DNA of 9,335 nt, from positions 1 to 9,335 of the forward strand of contig DAOVMP010000008.1 of the NCBI GenBank assembly GCA_030630695.1. The letters run 5' to 3'. Positions 1 through 3,815 of this stretch are shown here, one piece after another. The stretch's first letter is position 1. Every line of letters begins with the position of its first letter. This DNA comes from Candidatus Woesearchaeota archaeon (GTDB lineage: Archaea; Nanobdellota; Nanobdellia; Woesearchaeales; ARS49). The notes below the pieces were generated by a model. The model was given only the letters and a program-made list of their open reading frames with translations, made no database searches and was not told where the DNA came from. A program made the position numbers and the translations under genes.

Positions 1-603
1 AATATCGGATTTCAGCAAATACTACCATATGATGTGGATGCAATCTCCGGCTTAATGCATATTCGCGATACTAGAAATTTTTTTACATTATTACCTGTAG
101 GATCTGCTTTAGTCAAACTATCTGAAAGACATTTTACACCATTTGAAATAAAAGTACCATTATCTGAACTCAAAAAAGAAAAAATAAGCGATGCAGAACT
201 TAGTGAACGCATGAAAAAAATAGTTTTAGGAGAAAAAAGACTAAAACTTTTTAAAGAAAGAACGAATATTAGCAGTGTAAAGAAGCAATTACAGCGTGTG
301 GAGACTATAGCAAAAGCATCGGGAGTGAGACCACAAAAAGGAGATATGCTTAGTCAACCTATACTAGAATCATATTCATTTAGAAAAGAACAAAAAAAAT
401 TTTTAACGTACCTGAAAAGGCATCCCAAAATGGGAACAGCGAAAGTTTACGAGGCCCTAAAGCTCAGTGCACGAAAAGGCAATGAGATAAAAAAGGAACT
501 CGAAGGCTTGGGCTTTATCAAAGTAGCTGAAGTCAAGGATCAAAAAGGCTGGAGAAAAGTCATTGAGCTTACTGACCTGGGCGAAAAAGCACTAGAAGCC
601 TGA
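1..603 (+). CDS. HerA/FtsK-superfamily ATPase, C-terminal part (5' truncated)
   Basis: The reading frame is open from the first base of the window, so this is the 3' end of a longer gene; the in-frame GTG at 34 is probably internal. The first 55 or so codons (through LLPVGSALVKLSERHFTPFE) resemble the last strands of HerA/TraG/VirB4-type DNA-pumping ATPases, where a short 'leaves no more than a few residues, G-A-V-K' segment is followed by a PF(E/L)V(K/R)VP strand. A charged helical linker follows, and about codons 130-200 look like a winged helix (FLTYLKRHPKMGTAKVYEAL, then a basic recognition-helix region and LTDLGEKALEA). Proteins of this layout are known from archaeal integrated and conjugative-like elements. 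Walker motifs would lie upstream and cannot be checked. The family call is moderately sure, the winged helix more so. It could also be a HerA-type repair helicase variant. Confidence 0.6.
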   Translation, partial: NIGFQQILPYDVDAISGLMHIRDTRNFFTLLPVGSALVKLSERHFTPFEIKVPLSELKKEKISDAELSERMKKIVLGEKRLKLFKERTNISSVKKQLQRVETIAKASGVRPQKGDMLSQPILESYSFRKEQKKFLTYLKRHPKMGTAKVYEALKLSARKGNEIKKELEGLGFIKVAEVKDQKGWRKVIELTDLGEKALEA

Positions 604-611
604 AAACCGCT

Positions 612-641
612 CGTTATCGATGCTTTTGTCGTCGATAAACG
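612..641 (+). terminator. Hairpin after the ATPase gene, probable terminator
   Basis: TTATCGA (614-620) pairs with TCGATAA (632-638), extended by CG 612-613 with CG 640-641 across one bulged A. It begins 9 bases after the ATPase stop codon and is followed by a pyrimidine-rich stretch (648-660). The placement suggests transcription of the ATPase ends here, separating it from the RNA region downstream. Archaeal terminators often need only T-runs, so the hairpin's role is inference. Confidence 0.45.
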
Positions 642-671
642 GAAAACCTCTTTCTTTCTAGTAGTTTTTAG

Positions 672-681
672 TTTTAAAAAA
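672..681 (+). promoter_or_regulatory. TATA-like box for the large RNA
   Basis: An AT-only stretch (TTTTAAAAAA) lies in an AT-rich spacer immediately before the composition changes to GC-richer, structured sequence. A start about 25-28 bases downstream would fall near 700-706, at the GGGATTAGGG segment that opens the structured region. The spacer is AT-rich throughout, so the exact box is uncertain. Confidence 0.4.
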
Positions 682-725
682 TTCTATTTAACTTAAAAGG
701 GATTAGGGAAAACCAGGGAATGATT

Positions 726-755
726 TTGGAAAATCCTTTCCAAGAGGCGCGCCTC
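726..755 (+). other. RNA 5' hairpin plus adjacent 12-base palindrome
   Basis: TTGGAAA (726-732) pairs with TTTCCAA (737-743) around the loop ATCC. Immediately after is the self-complementary GAGGCGCGCCTC (744-755), which can form a 4-bp hairpin with a CGCG loop or dimerise two RNA copies. The two elements abut, so they could stack coaxially. Confidence 0.6.
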
Positions 756-782
756 GTGAATGAGTTGGATCCTAAGAATACT

Positions 783-806
783 GCCTGCATTGCGCCTCAT
801 GCAGGC
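783..806 (+). other. RNA hairpin, 8-bp perfect stem
   Basis: GCCTGCAT (783-790) pairs perfectly with ATGCAGGC (799-806) around an 8-base loop (TGCGCCTC). Confidence 0.6.
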
Positions 807-920
807 TTTGGGAATCTGCAAGGCATCTGTCTCTCCATTTTTGACCTTCCAAATCATATCTGGAATTCAGGTGCTTTGCTTTGAAGATAAACGCCGGGCA
901 CAAAGCTGCAGAGAAGTTAG

Positions 921-990
921 CAGTTCACGCATCTGTCCGCAGGATTAAAAATCCTACTGACATGACCTGGGTGCGCCCATGCGAGAACTG
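921..990 (+). other. RNA stem with single A-A mismatch enclosing a small hairpin
   Basis: CAGTTCACGCAT (921-932) pairs with ATGCGAGAACTG (979-990): 11 of 12 positions are Watson-Crick, with one central A927-A984 opposition. It encloses a perfect hairpin AGGATT (941-946), AAA loop, AATCCT (950-955). The nested arrangement is typical of a branched RNA domain. Confidence 0.6.
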
Positions 991-1010
991 ATCGGCAGAG
1001 GAGACGTAAA

Positions 1011-1077
1011 GCAGGCATTCTGCGGAAAAACGACTGATGCGAGAATAGGACAGTATCGTACTCAGTACGTCGCCTGC
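1011..1077 (+). other. RNA branched element
   Basis: GCAGGC (1011-1016) pairs with GCCTGC (1072-1077). Inside are ATTCT (1017-1021) with AGAAT (1042-1046), and the near-palindrome CGTACTCAGTACG (1057-1069). The helices are short and this fold is less certain than those downstream. Confidence 0.4.
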
Positions 1078-1107
1078 AACGGGACATTCTTTGCCGCAAA
1101 AGAGCCA

Positions 1108-1142
1108 AGGATTAGAGCAGACTACCATCATCTCTCAATCCT
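1108..1142 (+). other. RNA hairpin with bulged C
   Basis: AGGATT (1108-1113) pairs with AATCCT (1137-1142), continued by AGAG (1114-1117) with CTCT (1132-1135) after bulging C1136. The loop is 14 bases. Confidence 0.5.
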
Positions 1143-1145
1143 GTG

Positions 1146-1180
1146 CACCGCTCTCTTCTCGCAGCTGCCCGGTGTTTTTT
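1146..1180 (+). terminator. Terminator-like hairpin and T-run inside the RNA region
   Basis: CACCG (1146-1150) pairs with CGGTG (1170-1174), with the palindrome GCAGCTGC (1161-1168) in its loop, followed directly by six Ts (1175-1180). This may be an internal structural element, or the 3' end of a first RNA of about 480 bases with a second RNA beginning before 1199. Confidence 0.3.
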
Positions 1181-1198
1181 AAAAAGAGTCCTTCGCTT

Positions 1199-1260
1199 GC
1201 CCAGCAATGCAACTTCGCGCGACAAGCCTTCCATTCAAAACCTCATTAGCATTGCTGGGC
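1199..1260 (+). other. RNA hairpin A: perfect 12-bp stem, shared loop motif
   Basis: GCCCAGCAATGC (1199-1210) pairs without mismatch with GCATTGCTGGGC (1249-1260). The 38-base loop contains GCCTT (1226-1230) and CAAAACCTCA (1236-1245), which recur in the loop of the hairpin at 1296-1353. Confidence 0.75.
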
Positions 1261-1272
1261 TTTACATTATAC

Positions 1273-1291
1273 CCGTAACACTGAGTTACGG
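1273..1291 (+). other. RNA linker hairpin, 7-bp perfect stem
   Basis: CCGTAAC (1273-1279) pairs with GTTACGG (1285-1291) around the loop ACTGA. It sits between the two large hairpins that share a loop motif. Confidence 0.65.
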
Positions 1292-1295
1292 TCCT

Positions 1296-1353
1296 GTCTG
1301 ACCAAGTTTAGATACGATCGCCTTCAAAACACCTCACAATCACTTGGTCGGAC
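1296..1353 (+). other. RNA hairpin B: 12-bp stem with one G-U, shared loop motif
   Basis: GTCTGACCAAGT (1296-1307) pairs with ACTTGGTCGGAC (1342-1353); the only non-Watson-Crick pair is T1299-G1350, a G-U wobble in + strand RNA. The 34-base loop carries GCCTTCAAAACACCTCA (1320-1336), closely matching the loop of the hairpin at 1199-1260. Confidence 0.75.
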
Positions 1354-1364
1354 TTTAAACATTC

Positions 1365-1421
1365 ACGCAGGTCAAACTCGGGTGCTCCTTTCCCTGATGC
1401 ATTCCGAAAAATGGCCTGCGT
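1365..1421 (+). other. RNA stem, 9 bp with one G-U
   Basis: ACGCAGGTC (1365-1373) pairs with GGCCTGCGT (1413-1421); T1372-G1414 is a wobble. The 39-base interior has no strong helix that I can see. Confidence 0.5.
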
Positions 1422-1454
1422 TTGCCAACCCACTCGTAATATTATTTATTATGC

Positions 1455-1536
1455 GAGTTAATGCTTTGACTGACAAGAAATATACTCTGAACTTGCCACG
1501 TAGTTCGGCATTAACTCTGTCTGGCTATGTGGCAAG
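1455..1536 (+). other. Predicted H-type pseudoknot
   Basis: Two long helices cross. Stem 1 is GAGTTAATGC (1455-1464) with GCATTAACTC (1508-1517), 10 bp perfect. Stem 2 is CTTGCCACGTAG (1492-1503) with CTATGTGGCAAG (1525-1536), 12 bp with one G1500-T1528 wobble. The 5' arm of stem 2 lies inside stem 1 and its 3' arm outside, so both can form together only as a pseudoknot; otherwise they are alternative folds. Connecting segments are 27, 4 and 7 bases. The next hairpin begins immediately after, at 1537. Confidence 0.65.
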
Positions 1537-1565
1537 GTGCCGATTCATTCCGAATGAGTCGGCAT
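1537..1565 (+). other. RNA hairpin, 12-bp stem with two G-U pairs
   Basis: The arm 1537-1548 pairs with 1554-1565 (core TGCCGA with TCGGCA). T1544-G1558 and G1537-T1565 are wobbles on the + strand. The loop is TCCGA. It abuts stem 2 of the pseudoknot, allowing coaxial stacking. Confidence 0.7.
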
Positions 1566-1577
1566 TATTAAAAAACA

Positions 1578-1713
1578 ACTGGAGAGTCGGTGCCCTGGTA
1601 ACGGAAGGAGTGGTTTTCTTTTCAGGGGAAAAGTCGGTTGCCACTCTTTCCTACGGAGGAAGCACACCTGTTTTCGGGATAGGGACGTGTTTCCTCTAAG
1701 AAAACGCTCCAGT
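1578..1713 (+). other. RNA three-way junction with loop-flank pseudoknot
   Basis: ACTGGAG (1578-1584) with CTCCAGT (1707-1713) closes a domain with two arms. Arm 1: GGAAGGAGTGG (1603-1613) with CCACTCTTTCC (1641-1651), one G-U, continued by TTTTC (1614-1618) with GAAAA (1628-1632) after an 8-base bulge on the 3' side; the CAGGG (1623-1627) in its loop can pair with CCCTG (1593-1597) before the arm. Arm 2: GGAGGAAGCAC (1655-1665) with GTGTTTCCTCT (1687-1697), two G-U pairs, capped by CCTG/CGGG (1667-1670/1675-1678) around TTTT. Confidence 0.7.
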
Positions 1714-1714
1714 A

Positions 1715-1762
1715 GGCGGGGGAAGGCTATCTTGGAGCAATAGCACAAAAACTTCCCTTGCC
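1715..1762 (+). other. RNA hairpin, 11-bp plus 5-bp stacked stem
   Basis: GGCGGGGGAAG (1715-1725) pairs with CTTCCCTTGCC (1752-1762), with two G-U wobbles (1718-1759, 1719-1758). The 5' strand continues directly into GCTAT (1726-1730), which pairs with ATAGC (1740-1744). A 7-base A-rich bulge (1745-1751) interrupts only the 3' strand, and the loop is CTTGGAGCA. Confidence 0.7.
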
Positions 1763-1773
1763 CCCAACAATAA

Positions 1774-1787
1774 TCCTTGCAAAAGGA
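1774..1787 (+). other. GNRA-capped RNA hairpin
   Basis: TCCTT (1774-1778) pairs with AAGGA (1783-1787) around GCAA (1779-1782), a GNRA tetraloop. Such loops commonly dock into receptors elsewhere in large RNAs. Confidence 0.55.
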
Positions 1788-1816
1788 AAAAGATAAAAGT
1801 TCTTCATTCTTGACCA

Positions 1817-1860
1817 TGCAGGAGAAGATGTTCTCTCGTGAGGACCACTCTTCTCCTGCA
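1817..1860 (+). other. RNA hairpin, perfect 12-bp stem
   Basis: TGCAGGAGAAGA (1817-1828) pairs without mismatch with TCTTCTCCTGCA (1849-1860) around a 20-base loop. Confidence 0.75.
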
Positions 1861-1912
1861 AACAAAACCGTGCGTTCCTGGTGTTCAAGGGATTACAGGG
1901 GAAACTGGGAGA

Positions 1913-1928
1913 AACGGTTCGAACCGTT
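1913..1928 (+). repeat. 16-base perfect palindrome within the RNA
   Basis: AACGGTTCGAACCGTT is fully self-complementary. In RNA it forms a 6-bp stem with a TCGA loop, or it could pair two molecules. It follows a copy of the motif that also opens the RNA at 697-719. Confidence 0.65.
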
Positions 1929-1964
1929 CGGGCCTAAAACACCGGCTTGAGGAAGGAGAAACCT

Positions 1965-2072
1965 ATGAAGGAAAAGTCCAGGGCATCGCCCAGCAGCTGC
2001 AAAGAAGAAGCCGCCAAGAAGAAAGAGGCCTCCGAGAAGACAGAGGTCCACGAGAAGAAGAAGGCAAGCTGA
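1965..2072 (+). other. Possible 35-codon ORF embedded in the RNA
   Basis: ATG at 1965 follows AAGGAG (1953-1958) by 6 bases, ideal Shine-Dalgarno spacing, and the frame runs to TGA at 2070. The peptide starts MKEKSRASPSSCKEEAAKKK and continues as a Lys/Glu-rich, low-complexity chain. A purine-rich unpaired RNA segment would give a similar sequence by composition alone, so translation is unproven. A second strong motif, AAAAGGAGGT (2092-2101), is followed only by TTG starts with 15-16 codon frames. Confidence 0.2.
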
Positions 2073-2230
2073 GAAAAGGCCCGCAACACGGAAAAGGAGG
2101 TACAATTTGATTGTCCCACATCTTCGCCATCTTTCCGAAAACAAAGAGGAATAGCGACTGAAGGTAAAGGTTGCTAGATCGATTTAGGACAACAGAAAAA
2201 AAATGCCAGGAACGCACTTGAACTTCTGTC

Positions 2231-2245
2231 GTGCGCAAGGCGCGT
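2231..2245 (+). other. RNA hairpin, GC-rich stem
   Basis: GCGC (2233-2236) pairs with GCGC (2240-2243) around AAG, with two outer G-T pairs (2232-2244, 2231-2245). Confidence 0.4.
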
Positions 2246-2320
2246 TTACCCGAAAGGATTGTCGCAACATGGAGGGCTCTGATTTGCTTGTACAATTCCT
2301 CTAGACGCCTTGGTTAAAAT

Positions 2321-2360
2321 GCTCAGAAGCGTCTGAGCCACGAGAGCAATCTATCTCTCG
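2321..2360 (+). other. Two small RNA hairpins before the 3' end
   Basis: GCTCAG (2321-2326) pairs with CTGAGC (2333-2338), and CGAGAG (2341-2346) pairs with CTCTCG (2355-2360). Upstream AGACGC (2303-2308) can instead pair with GCGTCT (2329-2334), which overlaps the first hairpin and gives an alternative fold. Confidence 0.5.
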
Positions 2361-2368
2361 CATAAAGT

Positions 2369-2440
2369 AAGACCAGTGACTGAGAAATCGAATTGACACT
2401 CGATTTACTTGGAAGACGCTGGTCTTTTGCTATTTATTTT
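2369..2440 (+). terminator. 3' hairpin and T-rich tail of the large RNA
   Basis: AAGACCAGTG (2369-2378) pairs with CGCTGGTCTT (2417-2426), one G-U. Inside it AAATCGA (2385-2391) pairs with TCGATTT (2400-2406). The outer stem runs straight into TTTT and a T-rich stretch (2423-2440), as expected for transcription ending. After this point the sequence returns to AT-rich. Confidence 0.6.
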
Positions 2441-2471
2441 CTATATGGAAAGGAATCATTATTAGATAGGG

Positions 2472-2494
2472 AAAAATTAATGAAAATAAAATTT
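2472..2494 (-). terminator. T-rich stretch downstream of the infB operon
   Basis: Read on the minus strand, the bases just beyond the last operon gene contain runs of T (complement of 2472-2476 and 2483-2493). Oligo-T tracts suffice for archaeal termination. It meets the RNA terminator in a convergent arrangement. Confidence 0.35.
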
Positions 2495-2505
2495 ACGCAC
2501 CAGCA

Positions 2506-3354
2506 TTAAAGAGATTTAATATAATCCTGCTTGAATATAAAACCATTCTGTCTTGCTAACCTTGCAATGCATTTGTCGAAATAACTGCCGTATTGCGCTG
2601 CTTTTTTTGGACGCCAAGCATATTTTTTAAGCAAACCTAAGTCTTGAGCAATTTCTCTAAGAATGATTTTTTTATTTTTTTGGTCTATTTTTCTTTTAGC
2701 TGGAATACCCATAGCTGTTTTGATTAGGTTTTCATCTAAGAAAGGAGTTATTAACTTAACTTTCATTGCATTAGCAATAGCATAATCTCTTTTCAAATCT
2801 CTCTGCCACATTGATTTTAATCTTTTCCAGCATTCTTTATGCACATCTTCTGCTTCATCATGAAAATGATAGCCTGCAAAGATCTCTTCTGAGCCTAAAC
2901 CTGTAAAAAAAGTATCTATCTTATCTTTTTTACCTAATTCTATTGCCTGAACAAACACAGAACCTACCCCTATAGATAATGTATCAATATGTTTAAGCGT
3001 TTTCTTAGTTCGTTTGAATAATTTTTCCATTTCATCAAACTTTAGAACTTTTGTTTTTAATTTTAGATTATATTTTTTAGCAATTTCTTTTGCCCAGACC
3101 AAATCTGGGGAGTTCTCCAAACCAACAGAGTAACAAATAAAGTTAGCTTTGACTTTTTTACACAAATAGGCAATTAAAGTAGAATCTACACCTCCTGAAA
3201 ACAAAATTCCGAATTTTTTCTTTGGAATACTATCTTGAATGGCTTTTAATATTGATTTCTTTAATACTTGTTTTGTTGTTTTTTTCTCTTTATTTGATTC
3301 TTTTTCTAACTTAACTATTTTCTTGTTCCAATCCTTCTCTGGAATAAGTTTCAT
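2506..3354 (-). CDS. Stand-alone asparagine-synthetase-type PP-loop amidotransferase
   Basis: The 282-residue protein matches the synthetase (C-terminal) domain of AsnB-type enzymes: PP-loop SGGVDST (53-59) for ATP, GLGSEEIFAGY (152-162) corresponding to the AsnB SG-x-G-x-DE-(L/I)FGGY segment, a DLKRDYAIANAMKVKLITPFLD-type block (186-207, written as its key residues D186, R189, P204, F205, D207), and AWRPKKAAQYGS near 246-257. The N-terminal glutaminase domain with its catalytic Cys is absent; instead there are about 45 Lys-rich residues. It should adenylate a carboxylate or similar group, using ammonia directly or from a partner; the substrate is unknown. Its ATG overlaps the stop codon of the PUA gene upstream (ATGA), implying coupled translation. 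The pairing with a Nip7-like RNA-binding protein suggests RNA or tRNA modification, though plain asparagine synthesis is possible. Confidence 0.75.
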   Translation of the reverse strand: MKLIPEKDWNKKIVKLEKESNKEKKTTKQVLKKSILKAIQDSIPKKKFGILFSGGVDSTLIAYLCKKVKANFICYSVGLENSPDLVWAKEIAKKYNLKLKTKVLKFDEMEKLFKRTKKTLKHIDTLSIGVGSVFVQAIELGKKDKIDTFFTGLGSEEIFAGYHFHDEAEDVHKECWKRLKSMWQRDLKRDYAIANAMKVKLITPFLDENLIKTAMGIPAKRKIDQKNKKIILREIAQDLGLLKKYAWRPKKAAQYGSYFDKCIARLARQNGFIFKQDYIKSL

Positions 3355-3815
3355 GGCAAATCCTCAATCATCAACCTTCTTGCCTTAGGAACAAAATTAA
3401 GAATCTTATCTTCCATGACTTTTCCACAACCCATGAAATCTGTTTTATTTTTAATTATAACAAAATCTTTTTCTTTTACTTTTAATGCAATATCAATTCC
3501 TTTAAGCCATGGCACTACAAAAACATCAGGAATCTCAACAATATTTTTTTTAGCTAAAGGACCTATTAACTGCGAACCCTCAATACTTAATCTTAATTTT
3601 TCTTTTCTATACTCACCAAAATACATTCCAACAGTATTAATTGTTAATTTATCCAAATCAACTTTACCAATATCTTTGTTAGCTATATAAATTCTATTCT
3701 TAGTATTCATTAAAAAAGCAAAATCATCTTTAAAATCCGCGCCCCATTGTTCTTTTATTAATTTCTTAAAAAACTTAATTTCTTTTGAAGGCAAAATCCT
3801 TAAAGAATCTTTCAT
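3351..3815 (-). CDS. Nip7-like PUA-domain RNA-binding protein
   Basis: The 154-residue protein has the size and two-domain layout of archaeal Nip7-like (COG1374-type) proteins: an alpha/beta pre-PUA domain (1 to about 75, with LRILPSKEIKFFKKL at the start) and a C-terminal PUA domain beginning LRLSIEGSQLIGP (74-86) and ending with a glycine-bearing DFMGCGKV turn and two strands. PUA domains bind structured RNA; Nip7 takes part in ribosome assembly in eukaryotes, and archaeal members are thought to act similarly. It starts directly after the infB stop codon (the two are contiguous) and overlaps the amidotransferase by 4 bases, so the three are surely cotranscribed. In this context it could deliver the amidotransferase to an RNA target. 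I am confident of the PUA fold, less so of Nip7 orthology. Confidence 0.7.
   Translation of the reverse strand: MKDSLRILPSKEIKFFKKLIKEQWGADFKDDFAFLMNTKNRIYIANKDIGKVDLDKLTINTVGMYFGEYRKEKLRLSIEGSQLIGPLAKKNIVEIPDVFVVPWLKGIDIALKVKEKDFVIIKNKTDFMGCGKVMEDKILNFVPKARRLMIEDLP

Larger units (their letters stand above)
1870..2223 (+). other. Long-range helix closing a purine-rich RNA domain
   Basis: GTGCGTTCCTGG (1870-1881) pairs perfectly with CCAGGAACGCAC (2206-2217), 324 bases apart. Just inside the 5' arm, GTTCAA (1883-1888) can pair with TTGAAC (2218-2223) just outside the 3' arm, which would add a crossing interaction or an alternative register. The enclosed domain holds the 16-base palindrome at 1913-1928, a purine-rich tract at about 1950-2100 with two Shine-Dalgarno-like motifs, a 7-bp stem TAGCGAC/GTTGCTA (2152-2158/2170-2176, one G-U), and ACAAT/ATTGT (2102-2106/2110-2114). 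Confidence 0.65.
700..2430 (+). ncRNA. Very large structured non-coding RNA of unrecognised family
   Basis: About 1.7 kb lacks a convincing gene: its open frames are short, overlap one another on both strands, and cut across the helices. The base composition is richer in GC than the flanking genes, as is typical of structured RNAs in AT-rich archaea. It contains at least 18 helices I could pair by hand, including perfect 12-bp stems at 1199-1210/1249-1260, 1817-1828/1849-1860 and 1870-1881/2206-2217. By chance about 0.006 perfect 12-bp stems with arms within 60 bases would be expected in this length (equal-base estimate). Imperfect pairs in long stems are almost always G-T on this strand, so the RNA is read as +. 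A terminator-like hairpin and T-rich tail close it near 2430. I see no signatures of 16S/23S/5S rRNA, RNase P RNA, SRP RNA, tmRNA, or group I or II introns. The 5' end is inferred from the TATA-like box; a T-run at 1175-1180 could split it into two RNAs. Confidence 0.75.

Noticed and set aside
1199..1260. Transposon or MITE terminal inverted repeats
   Set aside because: No target-site duplication or transposase is seen, the arms are one of many nested and crossing pairs, and mismatches in the set are G-T, pointing to RNA.
1382..1699. A 105-codon open frame on the + strand
   Set aside because: It runs across the pseudoknot and three-way junction helices, has no recognisable domain or upstream ribosome-binding site, and an overlapping frame is open on the other strand. 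Composition and pairing are better explained by RNA structure.
1913..1928. GGTTCGAACC resembling a tRNA T-arm
   Set aside because: With a 7-base T-loop the flanking bases do not pair (G opposite G), and no acceptor, D or anticodon arms surround it. A 6-bp palindromic hairpin explains it better.
1838..2110. A 90-codon Arg/Glu-rich open frame on the + strand
   Set aside because: It spans a 12-bp hairpin, a palindrome and a long-range helix, lacks a ribosome-binding site at its start, and its low-complexity composition follows from the purine-rich tract. The shorter frame at 1965 has the better start signal and even that is doubtful.
1968..2200. RNase P RNA-like words (GGAAAAGTCCAGGGC near 1971, ACAGAAA near 2192)
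   Set aside because: The other conserved regions of RNase P RNA are missing, the spacing is wrong and the whole structured region is several times too large.
700..2430. Divergent 16S or 23S rRNA, or a group I or II intron
   Set aside because: None of the near-universal rRNA words are present. GTGCG at 1870 resembles a group II 5' end, but there is no domain V-like hairpin; no group I core was found; and there is no intron-encoded protein.
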